NCBI GenBank assembly: GCA_035534435.1
Contig: DATLRX010000013.1
Span: 1 to 51,468 of the forward strand
DNA length: 51,468 bases
From: Palsa-851 sp035534435
GTDB taxonomy: Bacteria > Chloroflexota > Dormibacteria > Aeolococcales > Aeolococcaceae
Reading direction: 5' to 3'
In this document: piece by piece, positions 41,021 through 50,074 of the stretch
How positions within the stretch are numbered: the stretch's first letter is position 1
Layout: each line of letters starts with the position of its first letter
Notes under the pieces: generated by a model
What the model was told of the DNA's origin: nothing
What the model saw: only the letters and a program-made list of their open reading frames with translations
Databases searched by the model: none
Program-made: the position numbers and the translations under genes

Positions 41021-41827
41021 ATGGAACAGCGACTGTCGAACGACGTGACACTGCATGTTGTCGATGAGGGCGACGGGCCGCCGATCGTCTTCGTGCACGG
41101 CGTGATGATGAGCGGGCGGTTCTTCCAGCACCAGGTCAGTGGCCTGCGCGGCTCGCATCGTGTCGTCGTCCCGGACCTGCGCGGCCACGGCCGGTCCGAG
41201 AAGGTGCTGTCCGGACATACCGTCGGCAACTACGCGCAGGACCTGCACCTGCTGTTTGCGGCGCGGTCGATCGAGCGGCCGCTGCTCGTGGGATGGTCGA
41301 TGGGGGCCATGGTTGTGTACGAGTACCTGAAGGCGTTCGGGTCGAACTCGGTCTCGGGTGTGGTGATCGTCGACCAGCCACCGTCGGACTACGCGTGGGA
41401 GGGCTATCCGTTCGGTGTGCTCACCGTCGAGGCGCTGGCGGAGATGGTCGAGGGGCTGCAGCTCGATCAGCGCGCGGTTGCCGAGGAGTTCGCCGGACTG
41501 ATGCAGCACGAACCGACGCCCGAGACGAGCGCGTGGATGGTGGAGGAGATCATGCGAGTACCCGCCGCCGTGGCGTCGACGATCCTCGTCAACCAGACGC
41601 TGCGTGACTACCGTCCGTTCCTGCGCGAGATCTCGTGTCCCACGCTCGTCGCGTTCGGCAAGGACCCGAAGCTCACACCACCCGAGGCGGGCGAGTACAT
41701 CGCGAGCCAGATCCCGGGCGCGCGCTTCGAGCTGTTCGAGCACTCGAGCCACGTGCCGTTCATCGAGGAGACGGAGCGCTTCAACGCGATGGTGACGGAG
41801 TTCACGGCGGGTCTGGGACCGCCTTGA
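41021..41827 (+). CDS. Alpha/beta hydrolase
   Basis: A 268-residue cytoplasmic alpha/beta hydrolase. Motifs are IVFVHGVMMSGRFF (oxyanion), RVVVPDLRGHGRSEK, the nucleophile Ser93 in LLVGWSMGAMV (Trp in place of the usual His of GHSxG), LVAFGKDPKLTPPE (acid) and FEHSSHVPFIEET (His). Esterase, lactonase or haloperoxidase-like relatives share this pattern and no substrate can be chosen. GAGAGGAG lies before the ATG, 14 bases after the SDR stop, so it belongs to the permease operon. Confidence 0.87.
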   Translation: MEQRLSNDVTLHVVDEGDGPPIVFVHGVMMSGRFFQHQVSGLRGSHRVVVPDLRGHGRSEKVLSGHTVGNYAQDLHLLFAARSIERPLLVGWSMGAMVVYEYLKAFGSNSVSGVVIVDQPPSDYAWEGYPFGVLTVEALAEMVEGLQLDQRAVAEEFAGLMQHEPTPETSAWMVEEIMRVPAAVASTILVNQTLRDYRPFLREISCPTLVAFGKDPKLTPPEAGEYIASQIPGARFELFEHSSHVPFIEETERFNAMVTEFTAGLGPP

Positions 41828-41898
41828 CGGAGGACGTCCCGCGGAGGTAGCGTCGTCGGCCTCGGCAGCCGTCGGTGCCTCACACGAAGGGGGTGGAC

Positions 41899-43287
41899 AT
41901 GCTTCCACGACGAGTGGCAAAACGCAGTCGAAACGTGGTCGCGAAACTCGCGGCTGTCGCACTTGGCGCCGGATTCGCCGCGCTTGGGGTCGGACCGGCC
42001 CAGGTGCTCGCGAGCGGTCCGCAAACGCTGACCGGAACCTTCGGCGACGGGGCGACCTACCTCATCCAGGTCCCGGCTCACTGGAACGGCACGCTGGTCC
42101 TGTACAGCCACGGCTACGTCACTCCAGGGAGTCCGAACCCGGCAACCGATGCCGGCGATCCCATCACCGGCCAGTGGCTTTTGGACAACCACTACGCGCT
42201 TGCCGGCTCGTCGTACGCCACCACCGGCTGGGCCGTCCAGCAGGCGATCCCCGACCAGCTGGCGACTCTGAAGACCTTCGATCATCTCGTCGGCAAGCCG
42301 CACCGCACGATCGCCTGGGGTCACTCACTCGGCGGCATGATCACCGCGGGGCTCGTCCAGGTCGCCCCGCGGGACTTCACCGCCGCGCTGCCCATGTGCG
42401 GAGTCGTCGCGGGCGGCGTGCAGACCTGGAACCTCGCGCTCGACTCGGCGCTCGCGGTGCAGCAGCTGCTCGGGCCCACGTCCGGTCTCCAGATCGTCAA
42501 CATCGCCGATCCGACCGGCAACCTGACGATCGCGGAGGGGCTCTACGCCGGCGCGCAGGCGACGCCGCAGGGGCAGGCACGCATCGCACTCGCGGCGGCC
42601 CTCGGCGACATCCCAGGGTGGTTCAACCCGGCGAGCCCCGAGCCGGCGCCGACCGATTACGCCACGCAGGAAGCGAACCAGTTCCTCTGGGCCACGGAGG
42701 TCGACGGGCCGTTCGCGTTCGCGCTGCGTGCCGAGCTCGAGGCGCGCGCGGGCGGCAACTTCTCATGGACCGGCGGCGTGAACTTCTGGCAGCAGTTGCA
42801 GGAGTCGCCGGACTACAAGGAGGTCAAGGCGCTGTACCACGCCGCGGGCATCAGCCTGAGTGCTGACATCGCGACGCTCACAGCCGCGCCCAGGATCACT
42901 TCCGATCCGAGCGCCGTCGCCTACGTGAAGCACTACATCGTTTTCAACGGCGACATCAGCATGCCGGTGCTCACGCTGCACACGACCGGTGACGGCCTCG
43001 TCGTCAACGAGGACGAGGCGCAGTACAAGAAGACCGTGGACGCCGCCGGCAAGGGATACCTGCTGCGTCAGGTGTTCGTCAGCCGTGCGGGGCACTGCAC
43101 CTTCACGCCGGCCGAGACCATCGCGGCGTTCAAGGCGCTGATCCACCGAGTGAACACCGGGCACTGGGGGCACCTCGGCCCGTCTGCGCTCAACGCCGTC
43201 GCGACATCGCTGGGACCGGTCGCCAACACCGCACCGGCCGCGTACATCCGGTTCACGCCGTTGCGGTTCCAGCGCCCGGCAAGCTGA
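41899..43287 (+). CDS. Secreted alpha/beta hydrolase-like protein
   Basis: A 462-residue exported protein. It starts with a basic region and a hydrophobic core (VVAKLAAVALGAGFAALGVG), and likely cleavage is near ASG at about residue 39. The mature part has VLYSHGYVTPG, the nucleophile Ser143 in IAWGHSLGGMITAGL, an acid region MPVLTLHTTGDGLVVNEDE and the His of SRAGHCTFTPAE. It resembles secreted hydrolases of unknown substrate in soil bacteria. An AAGGGGGTGG ribosome site precedes ATG 41899; a GTG at 41875 is possible. It is followed by a strong hairpin. Confidence 0.8.
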   Translation: MLPRRVAKRSRNVVAKLAAVALGAGFAALGVGPAQVLASGPQTLTGTFGDGATYLIQVPAHWNGTLVLYSHGYVTPGSPNPATDAGDPITGQWLLDNHYALAGSSYATTGWAVQQAIPDQLATLKTFDHLVGKPHRTIAWGHSLGGMITAGLVQVAPRDFTAALPMCGVVAGGVQTWNLALDSALAVQQLLGPTSGLQIVNIADPTGNLTIAEGLYAGAQATPQGQARIALAAALGDIPGWFNPASPEPAPTDYATQEANQFLWATEVDGPFAFALRAELEARAGGNFSWTGGVNFWQQLQESPDYKEVKALYHAAGISLSADIATLTAAPRITSDPSAVAYVKHYIVFNGDISMPVLTLHTTGDGLVVNEDEAQYKKTVDAAGKGYLLRQVFVSRAGHCTFTPAETIAAFKALIHRVNTGHWGHLGPSALNAVATSLGPVANTAPAAYIRFTPLRFQRPAS

Positions 43288-43309
43288 ATCTCCGCCCGTC
43301 TGCGAGAAC

Positions 43310-43343
43310 CCAGGACGGTCTCGTCGCGACGGGGCCGTCCTGG
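43310..43343. terminator. Convergent hairpin, probable bidirectional terminator
   Basis: Arms CCAGGACGG and CCGTCCTGG form a perfect 9-bp stem, with CGTCG/CGACG able to pair inside. It lies between two convergent stop codons (43287 and 43352). There is no T-run on either side. Confidence 0.6.
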
Positions 43344-43351
43344 CGCGATCG

Positions 43352-44458
43352 CTACAGGAGCGCGAGGATCCTGTCGATCGGCGCCCCGTGGAGCACGTTC
43401 CCGTCGCGTCCGATGACGGTTCCGGCCTGAAACAGCGCGTTGAGCGCCGCCTCCTCCGTGGCCTCGGCGACTGCTTCGAAGATGACGTCGAACGGCGATC
43501 CCTGAGTCCAGAACTGACCCTCGATCATCGTTTCCACGGTCGTCGTCTGCGTCGGCGACGAGCGTGGCACGCGATTCGCGGTGGAGAACGCCACGAAGAT
43601 CTCGCCGCTCCCGTCATTGCCCACGGACCCGGTGCGCGCGAGGCCGACGCCGATGCGACGCGTCAGCCGCTGCAGTTGCAGGGGGTTGAGCGGGATATCG
43701 GTCGCGATGACCCCGACGCACGAACCCTCCTGATGATGGCCGGGCATCAGGTCGGTGATCTGCCGCCCGATCGGCTTTCCGAGAATGGACAACTGACGCC
43801 TGCTCCCGTAGTTGGTCTGCAGGAGCACACCGACGGTGTGGCTCCGGCCGCCGATCTCGACGACGCGCGACGACGTCCCGATACCACCTTTGAAATCGAA
43901 CTGCTGCGTCCCCGTCCCCGCGCCGACGCAACCCTCGGCGATCGGACCGGTGCCGGCGTCGTCCAGCGCGCGATGCACGTCCGCCTCGGTGATCGTCTGC
44001 GAGCGGTTGTCACTGAGGAATCCCGCGTCGCATTCGAGCACGACGGGGATCGCGACATCGAGTGTGCCGACATCAGGGTCGTGCGCTGTTGCGTAGGTCA
44101 CCCCGGCGTCGTACGCCACGCCGATGTGCCGCGTATCGCTGAGCACGATCGGTGACGCGAGCAGGCCCCACTCCGCGATGACGAGCTCACCTGTCGAGAC
44201 GCCGTAGCCGTTGAGCGCCGTGCTCCCGGCGTAGACACGCTCGCGAAACGGATCGCCGTCGTGCGGCCAGATCGCGGTCACGCCCGTGCGTGCCACCGGC
44301 TCGTCAATTCCCGCGTCCCCGCGCCAGACGGTGGTATGACCCACGCGCACCCCTGAGACGTCGGTGAGCCCGTTCATGCGCCCGGTCGGCAGCGCTCCGA
44401 TCATGATCCCGTGGTCGCGCACACGGCCGCGGCCGGGCGGTGGTCCTGCGCTCGTCAC
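43352..44458 (-). CDS. P1-family (DmpA-like) aminopeptidase
   Basis: A 368-residue member of the P1/S58 family, N-terminal nucleophile enzymes that cut themselves into two chains and act as aminopeptidase, amidase or esterase on small substrates, in DmpA including D-alanyl amides and esters. Motifs are GLTDVSGVRVGHTTVWRGD, STALNGYGVSTGELVIAEWG, VGAGTGTQQFDFKGGIGTSSRVV and the self-cleavage region HHQEGSCVGVIATDIPL, where the Ser becomes the nucleophile. The GTG start overlaps the amidase stop as GTGA. In context it may release amino acids for the transporter and D-to-L conversion genes. Confidence 0.9.
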   Translation of the reverse strand: MTSAGPPPGRGRVRDHGIMIGALPTGRMNGLTDVSGVRVGHTTVWRGDAGIDEPVARTGVTAIWPHDGDPFRERVYAGSTALNGYGVSTGELVIAEWGLLASPIVLSDTRHIGVAYDAGVTYATAHDPDVGTLDVAIPVVLECDAGFLSDNRSQTITEADVHRALDDAGTGPIAEGCVGAGTGTQQFDFKGGIGTSSRVVEIGGRSHTVGVLLQTNYGSRRQLSILGKPIGRQITDLMPGHHQEGSCVGVIATDIPLNPLQLQRLTRRIGVGLARTGSVGNDGSGEIFVAFSTANRVPRSSPTQTTTVETMIEGQFWTQGSPFDVIFEAVAEATEEAALNALFQAGTVIGRDGNVLHGAPIDRILALL

Positions 44459-45510
44459 CCTTCCTCGATGCGCACCTGCCCGCCGGCGAGCGCGCTGAGC
44501 GCTGCCCGTCCCCGCTCACGCAGCCGCTCGTGCGTGCCGTCCATCCAGGGGATGTCGCGCGGCAGGTAGCGCTTCGGTGCTTTTGCGACGATCGTGTAGT
44601 TGGCGTCCACGACGTTGGCGATGCGCGAGCGCGACGCCTGCGACAGCAACTGGTATGCGTCCATCACGCTGAGGCCGGTCGCTCCGGCGATCCAGTGCAC
44701 GAGTTGCGTGTGCGCGATCCGGAACGCATCCTCGAGCGGGCGGTACGAGCCCGCAACCATGATCGCGTCGTCGCTCTCGAGCCGCGGCCACTCGCAGAAG
44801 ACGCCCTTGATCACATCGACGGTGAGCGTTGTGATCATGGCGCCCTCGACCGCAGCGCCACACACCTCGCCCTCACCCATGGTGTAGTGCCCATCTCCGA
44901 GCGAGAAGAGCGCACCGGGGACATTGACGCCGAGGTAGAGCGTGGCCCCCGCGCACGCCTCGGGCGTGTCCATGTTGCCGCCGAATGCCTCGGGCACGAG
45001 AACGTTGCGGGCCTCGAACGCGGCGGGCGCAACGCCGATCGTGCCGTGGAAGGGCTGCAGCGGCAGCCGGATCTCGCAGTCGGAGTCGAGCGCGTGATAC
45101 AGCACCTCGGATGTGGCGGTGTCGACGTGATACAGCCACGTGCGCTCGGGCAGCGGTGGCTGCAATGTCGCCGTGAACCTGGTGCTGGTGAGCGAGCCGA
45201 ACAGCGACACCGTCGTGCTGACCGCCCAGTCGCGCGCCGGTTGCACATCGATGAGATGGATCGCCAGCGTGTCCCCGGGCTCCGCGCCCTCGACGTAGAA
45301 CGGGCCGGTCTGCGGGTTGATGAACGGGTACTCGATGCACTTGCTGGGGAGGTCGTCGACACCGCGGATGTTGCCCGCGAAGCAATCCTCGGTGTACAGA
45401 CGCAGCACCTCGCCGGGGCGCACCCGCCAGACGGGGTTCACGCCCCCGAATGTCCATGCGTACTGGTCGGGGCGTGGAACGATGGATCGGACGACGTCGA
45501 GCTCAGCCAT
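44455..45510 (-). CDS. Acetamidase/formamidase family protein
   Basis: A 351-residue FmdA/AmdA-family amidase that hydrolyses formamide, acetamide or related short amides to ammonia and acid. Family parts visible are the early DCFAGNIRGVDDLP, NPQTGPFYVEGAEPGDTLAIHLIDV, HGTIGVAP, NMDTPEACAGATLYLGVNVPGALFSLGDGHYTMGEGEV and MVAGSYRPLEDAFRIA. ATG 45510 has AGAGG overlapping the permease stop. It may act on an amide brought in by the adjacent permease. Confidence 0.9.
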   Translation of the reverse strand: MAELDVVRSIVPRPDQYAWTFGGVNPVWRVRPGEVLRLYTEDCFAGNIRGVDDLPSKCIEYPFINPQTGPFYVEGAEPGDTLAIHLIDVQPARDWAVSTTVSLFGSLTSTRFTATLQPPLPERTWLYHVDTATSEVLYHALDSDCEIRLPLQPFHGTIGVAPAAFEARNVLVPEAFGGNMDTPEACAGATLYLGVNVPGALFSLGDGHYTMGEGEVCGAAVEGAMITTLTVDVIKGVFCEWPRLESDDAIMVAGSYRPLEDAFRIAHTQLVHWIAGATGLSVMDAYQLLSQASRSRIANVVDANYTIVAKAPKRYLPRDIPWMDGTHERLRERGRAALSALAGGQVRIEEG

Positions 45511-45516
45511 CAACCT

Positions 45517-46920
45517 CTAGCTCTTCGGTGACGAGTCGTGGATCCAGTAGCGGGTGCGGCGCGGTCGAAGGAATGCGTAGTAGTAGATGGTGCCGGCGAC
45601 GAAGATGCCGAGCACCACGAGCAGGTCGCTGCCCTTCTGCTGTGTGATCGCGAGCCCGCAGCCGACGAGCGCGATGATCGGTGGCACGGGCCAGAGCGGC
45701 ATCTTCGACGGGCGTTCCGCGTCGCGATGACTGAACCGGCTCACCAGGGACGAGATCGCGATGAGCGAGTAGAGGACGATGAGGAGCACGGCCGTGAACG
45801 TGACGACGGTGACGAGCGATGACTGCAGGCAGAGGATCGTCGCCAGGCCGCCGACGACCAGCGTCGCAACCCACGGCGACTTGCGGGTCACGGAGACCTT
45901 TCCCAGCCACGAGCTCACCGGCTCCGGCCACGCGCGATCCCTGCCGCCCGCCCAGACGATCCGCGCGAACTGCAGCGTGATCGCGAGCGACGCGTTGAAG
46001 ATCGCCAGGATGCCGCCCCAGATGATGATCGTCACGAAGGTGCTGCCGAACGAGTCACGTGCCACATCGGTGAGCGGCGTCGTGGAGTGCAGGAAGGCGC
46101 TGAGATTCTGCGCGCCGAACACGACGGCGACGAACGGGATCACCTCGAAGACGATGCCGATGAGCGCGGCGGTCACCACCGCCCTGCCGACTCGCGCGGC
46201 GCCGCCCGTGGTTTCCTCGGCGAAGTTGATCGCGCTGTCATAGCCGTTCACCGAGAACAGTGCGACTGCAAGCGCCGCGATGACGATCGACGCCGTCACC
46301 GGACCGAGGCCGTTCCCGGAGGCGACGACGCCCTGGGTGAGGATCGAGAGTGGCTGATGAATGTGCGCCAGTCCGGACACGAGCAAGGCGGTGACGACGA
46401 GCAGTTCGATGAGCAGAAAGACGCCGGTCAGCACTGCGTTGAAGCGGATCTGGAGCAGCGCAAGGATGGTGACGGCCACCATGATGGCGGCCGCGGTCAA
46501 GTTCGTCGGGATGTTCGGATTCAGCGAGGTGACGTACGTCCCCACGCCGAACGCGACGCTTGCCGGCAGGAAGATCGCCTGCCCCATGTAGTCGAGCATC
46601 GCGAGAAAGCCGAGCTCCTTGCCGAGGACATTGGTCACGATGGAGTACAGGCCGCCGGCGGTGGGGTACATCGACCCCAGCTCGCCCATGCAGAGCGCAA
46701 TGCACACGGCGATGAATCCACCGAGCACGTACGCGAGCACCGACCCCGTTCCGGCGGTGAGGATGACGACGGGCCCGATGACGAGCAGCGACGCGGTCGG
46801 CGTGATGTCCGACAGCACAAGAGCGATATGGCCGATGAATCCGACCGACCGCTCCAACCCTCCCTGATGGCCGCCGATTGCAGTGCTCGGGACGCCGCCC
46901 ACGCCTACTGGGTCATTCAT
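45517..46920 (-). CDS. APC-superfamily amino acid permease
   Basis: A 467-residue permease with about 12 helices. Helix 1 reads GFIGHIALVLSDITPTASLLVIGPVVI; then CMGELGSMYPTAGGLYSIVTNVLG, a Gly-rich APC loop, and FSVNGYDSAINFAEETTGGAARVGRAV. It likely imports an amino acid, amide or amine. A -10-like TATAGT lies upstream at 46968-46963. It leads the transcript to the amidase and P1 peptidase genes with only six bases to the next start. It differs clearly from the permease at 38720. Confidence 0.9.
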   Translation of the reverse strand: MNDPVGVGGVPSTAIGGHQGGLERSVGFIGHIALVLSDITPTASLLVIGPVVILTAGTGSVLAYVLGGFIAVCIALCMGELGSMYPTAGGLYSIVTNVLGKELGFLAMLDYMGQAIFLPASVAFGVGTYVTSLNPNIPTNLTAAAIMVAVTILALLQIRFNAVLTGVFLLIELLVVTALLVSGLAHIHQPLSILTQGVVASGNGLGPVTASIVIAALAVALFSVNGYDSAINFAEETTGGAARVGRAVVTAALIGIVFEVIPFVAVVFGAQNLSAFLHSTTPLTDVARDSFGSTFVTIIIWGGILAIFNASLAITLQFARIVWAGGRDRAWPEPVSSWLGKVSVTRKSPWVATLVVGGLATILCLQSSLVTVVTFTAVLLIVLYSLIAISSLVSRFSHRDAERPSKMPLWPVPPIIALVGCGLAITQQKGSDLLVVLGIFVAGTIYYYAFLRPRRTRYWIHDSSPKS

Positions 46921-46962
46921 CGTTCACCCCACTAGACAACGCCATCAGAACTTTGGTTGGGG

Positions 46963-46968
46963 ACTATA
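46963..46968 (-). promoter_or_regulatory. -10 box before the permease-amidase-peptidase genes
   Basis: TATAGT on the minus strand, about 42 bases before the permease ATG; no convincing -35. It suggests this trio can be transcribed apart from the racemase operon upstream. Confidence 0.4.
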
Positions 46969-47010
46969 GCGACAGCGGTGTGCGTTTGTGTGCGGTCCAA
47001 CAGCAGCCGG

Positions 47011-48117
47011 TCAGGGGCGCAGCAGGACCACACCAGTCGTGAGCCGCTCGACCAGATCGCGCCGCACGTCGACACCGATCCCGGGACCCTGTGGCACCGG
47101 GAGGCATCCGTCCTCGAGCACGAACGGCTCGGTGATGTCCTCCGCGAAGTAGCGGTCGGACGCCGACGTGTCGCCGGGGAGCTTGAAGTTGGGCAGTGCT
47201 GCGAGCGCGAGATTGGCGGCACGTCCGACGCCGGTCTCGAGCATGCCGCCGCACCACACCGGCGCGCCGAGCGCTGCGCACACATCGTGGATCCGGACCG
47301 CCTCGATGTAGCCACCGACGCGACCGGCTTTGATGTTGACGATGCTGCAGGCGCCGCGATTGATTGCGTCGGCGGCGACCGCCGCGGAGACGACGGACTC
47401 GTCGAGACAGATCGGGGTCGACATCGTCGCGGCGAGCGCCGCGTGACCGGCGATGTCCTCCTCGACGAAGGGCTGTTCGATGAGCAGCAGGTTGAACTCG
47501 TCGAGACGGCGCAACCGCGGAGCGCTCGCGGCGTCGTAGGCGGTGTTCGCGTCGACCTGGAGGAGGAGATCGTCGCCGAACGCCTCACGGACCGCGTGCA
47601 CCGGCTCCCAGTCCCAGCCGGGTTCGATCTTCAGCTTGATGCGCCGGTACCCCTGCTCGAGGTAGCCGCCGACCTCTTCGAGCAGTGCATCCAGTGTCGC
47701 GGCGATGCCGACCGATACCCCGCATTCGACCCGGTCGCGCACGGCTCCCAGATAGCGCGCCAGCGACACGCCGTAGGCGCGCAGTTCGGCGTCGAGCACA
47801 GCCGCCTCGACGGCGGCCTTGGCCATGCGATGGCCGATCACCCCGCCAAGCGCGGGCTGGACGCCACGGCCGGACACGTCATCGAGCGCGAACAGGCGGG
47901 GCGCGAGGTGGTCGGTGATGACCACCTGCGCGGCGGCGACGTACTCGCTGCTGTACACGGGGTCGGCCAGCGCCACGCACTCGCCGATCCCGGTGCCGGC
48001 ATCTGTCATGACGGTGACCAGCAGCACGTCGCGATCGGTCTGGGTGCCGAACGACGTCCGGAAGGGCCGCACCAGTGGCACGCCGATTCTGCGCAGCTCG
48101 ATGGCCTGGATCTTCAC
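47011..48117 (-). CDS. N-acyl/N-succinyl amino acid racemase (MenC-like enolase superfamily)
   Basis: A 368-residue enolase-superfamily enzyme of the OSBS/NSAR group. The two catalytic lysines are Lys163 in KLKIEPG and Lys263 in NIKAGRVGGY, and the metal ligands are Asp189 (VDANTAYD), Glu214 (LLIEQPF) and Asp239 (ICLDESVV). These positions and the 368-residue length coincide with those I recall for the Amycolatopsis N-acylamino acid racemase. It interconverts N-succinyl or N-acyl D- and L-amino acids. The GTG overlaps the M20 stop as GTGA, and the operon (GNAT, M20) points to racemase rather than menaquinone synthesis. Confidence 0.9.
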   Translation of the reverse strand: MKIQAIELRRIGVPLVRPFRTSFGTQTDRDVLLVTVMTDAGTGIGECVALADPVYSSEYVAAAQVVITDHLAPRLFALDDVSGRGVQPALGGVIGHRMAKAAVEAAVLDAELRAYGVSLARYLGAVRDRVECGVSVGIAATLDALLEEVGGYLEQGYRRIKLKIEPGWDWEPVHAVREAFGDDLLLQVDANTAYDAASAPRLRRLDEFNLLLIEQPFVEEDIAGHAALAATMSTPICLDESVVSAAVAADAINRGACSIVNIKAGRVGGYIEAVRIHDVCAALGAPVWCGGMLETGVGRAANLALAALPNFKLPGDTSASDRYFAEDITEPFVLEDGCLPVPQGPGIGVDVRRDLVERLTTGVVLLRP

Positions 48118-49223
48118 CCGTCGACCTCCGCGCCGCCGACGATGCGGGTGATCAGCGCTCGGAGCAGCGCTGCACGCGGGGGCATCATCGCGACCTCGAC
48201 GTACTCGCCCTCCGCGTGCGCCCCGTCGCCCACGGCGCCGAGCCCGTCCAGTGTCGGGACGCCGATCGCGCCGGTGAAGTTGCCGTCCGAGGCGCCGCCG
48301 ACGCGGGCGGTGCCGAGTGGCGGGCCACCGAGCTCCGCCGCGCACTCCTCGGCGAGTTGCACGAGCGCCACCGCCCGCCGCTCCTCCAGCGGCGGGCGGT
48401 TGATGCCTCCGCTGATCGCGAGCAATGCACCGGGCAGCGTGGGGGTGAGGCCGCGGATCGCCTCGTCGACCCGTTCCTGCTCGGCGATGCTCCACGCCCG
48501 CACGTCGATATCGACCTCCGCTGCCGCAGGGACGGTGTTGATGACGGTGCCGGCCTGCGAGCGGGTCGGAGTCACCGTCGTGCCGACCGCGGTGTCGCTG
48601 ATCGCGGCGATGAGCGGGATCTGCGCCGCGAGCTCGACCAGCGCGTTGATCCCGCGTTCGGGCTCGAGTCCGGCATGCGCGGCGCGCCCGGTGATGCTCA
48701 GCTTGTACATCGAGATGCCCTTGCGCGCCACCTTGACCCGTTCCCCGAGGCCCGGTTCCAGCACCAGAACGCACCGTGCCCGGCGCGCCTCGTCCTCGAT
48801 GAAGGCCTGCGACGACGGAGAGCCGATCTCCTCGTCAGCGGTCACCAGGAGCGTGACCCCCGAAGTGTCCGCAAGCTCGCGCATCGCGAAAAGCGCCTGG
48901 ACGAGCCCCGCCTTCATGTCGAACGCCCCCGGACCGGTCGCGCGCCCGTCGCTGACGGCGAACGGCCAGCGGGCGATGGTGCCGGCGGGCCAGACCGTGT
49001 CGAGGTGACACAGCACCAGCACGCCGCCGTCAGCACCGCGGACCCGGAGCAATGGCCTGCCACCAACGTCGAGGAACTCGGGAACGGCTCCGGTGATCTC
49101 CTCGATGATCTGCGCCGCGAGGCGCATACCGATGTCGATGAGGTGGAGGTCGTTGCTCGGCGTCTCCGCGGTCACCAGTCGCTCGAGCACGCTGACCATC
49201 TCCGCTTGCGTCGGATCAGCCAT
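48114..49223 (-). CDS. M20-family amidohydrolase (carboxypeptidase G2-like)
   Basis: A 369-residue zinc amidohydrolase. Metal-site motifs are VLCHLDTVWPAG, ATGPGAFDMKAGLVQALFAM, LLVTADEEIGSPSSQ (catalytic Glu) and a late GASDGNFTGAIGVPTLDGLGAVGDGAHAEGEYV with the last His. No signal peptide is present. It overlaps the GNAT gene by eight bases and the racemase by four. In this operon the predicted job is removing the N-acyl (succinyl) group from the L-isomer. Sequence alone would allow general carboxypeptidase activity. Confidence 0.9.
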   Translation of the reverse strand: MADPTQAEMVSVLERLVTAETPSNDLHLIDIGMRLAAQIIEEITGAVPEFLDVGGRPLLRVRGADGGVLVLCHLDTVWPAGTIARWPFAVSDGRATGPGAFDMKAGLVQALFAMRELADTSGVTLLVTADEEIGSPSSQAFIEDEARRARCVLVLEPGLGERVKVARKGISMYKLSITGRAAHAGLEPERGINALVELAAQIPLIAAISDTAVGTTVTPTRSQAGTVINTVPAAAEVDIDVRAWSIAEQERVDEAIRGLTPTLPGALLAISGGINRPPLEERRAVALVQLAEECAAELGGPPLGTARVGGASDGNFTGAIGVPTLDGLGAVGDGAHAEGEYVEVAMMPPRAALLRALITRIVGGAEVDG

Positions 49224-49995
49224 CGCCGTGGCCCGGTCCCGGTCGGGTGAACCGATAGGCGCCGCTCTCCCATTCGATGGCGAGACCGTCACGCTCGGCG
49301 GCGAGCACCGCGTCGCGCGTGGCGATGCGCGTGGTGCGCGCGGCGACGGGGTCGGTTCGCGAGAGCGTCGTGTAGTCCGGCGGGATCGGGTGGGACCGCA
49401 CAACATCGACCGGTCGGAGCGGTTGCCCGGCCAGCGCGGCGAGCACGCGCGGCGAATCCAGCTGCCACGACACCTCGAAGCGATCGCTCTCCTCTCCGGC
49501 GTTCACGATGTCGTCCATCGCGCCGTAGAAGTTCGGGTGCATCGCCATCACGACGGCGCCGAGCTTGACCAGGTTGAATTGCGCATTCCGTGCCACCAGT
49601 GGGTCGTAGGTCCAGCGAACCTCGCCGACTCCCTCGCGAAGGCAGACGGCGCGCTGCCACAGTTTGAGCGCATAGCCGACTCCGGTCGAAATGCGGCTCG
49701 GGATCACAGCGGTCATGTGCGAGTGGAGGTGCATCCCGCCCTTCCAGCCGACGAACCCCAGCGTCGTGCCGACCGGTTGCTCGCCGGCCATCGCGCCGAG
49801 CAACGTGCTGCCGGCGTGCGCGAACGCGCGCAGCAGGTTCGACTGGGGGATCTGCTGCGGACCCCAGACGGCGCCGATCACCTCCTGGGCGATCTCGATC
49901 TCGCTGCTCCGCAACTCGTGGACCTCGACGCCGGCTCGCGCGGCGGCGGTCCGCGCAACCGACCACGCGGCGTCGAGCCCAGTGTCCGAGATCAC
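49216..49995 (-). CDS. GNAT N-acyltransferase, COG3375 type
   Basis: A 259-residue protein of the COG3375 branch of GNAT acyltransferases. Family marks include FVGWKGGMHLHSHMTAVIPSR, VGYALKLWQRAVCLREGVGEVRWTYDPLVARNAQFNLVKLGAV and NFYGAMDDIVNAGEESDRFEVSW. Members encoded beside NSAR and an M20 hydrolase are N-succinyltransferases acting on D-amino acids. The start is GTG 49995, seven bases after TAGAAT on the same strand, with no ribosome site, so the mRNA is probably leaderless. It is the first gene of the operon. Confidence 0.87.
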   Translation of the reverse strand: MISDTGLDAAWSVARTAAARAGVEVHELRSSEIEIAQEVIGAVWGPQQIPQSNLLRAFAHAGSTLLGAMAGEQPVGTTLGFVGWKGGMHLHSHMTAVIPSRISTGVGYALKLWQRAVCLREGVGEVRWTYDPLVARNAQFNLVKLGAVVMAMHPNFYGAMDDIVNAGEESDRFEVSWQLDSPRVLAALAGQPLRPVDVVRSHPIPPDYTTLSRTDPVAARTTRIATRDAVLAAERDGLAIEWESGAYRFTRPGPGHGDG

Positions 49996-50002
49996 CGCGC
50001 CG

Positions 50003-50008
50003 ATTCTA
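50003..50008 (-). promoter_or_regulatory. -10 box of the D-amino-acid conversion operon
   Basis: TAGAAT on the minus strand ends exactly seven bases before the GTG of the GNAT gene. The -35 is unclear. Confidence 0.55.
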
Positions 50009-50074
50009 GGTCGGCAGGGTCAGGGTCCCCGATCTGGCGTCGGCGCGGAGTGAAGGTTGGCTATGGTGGCGGCG

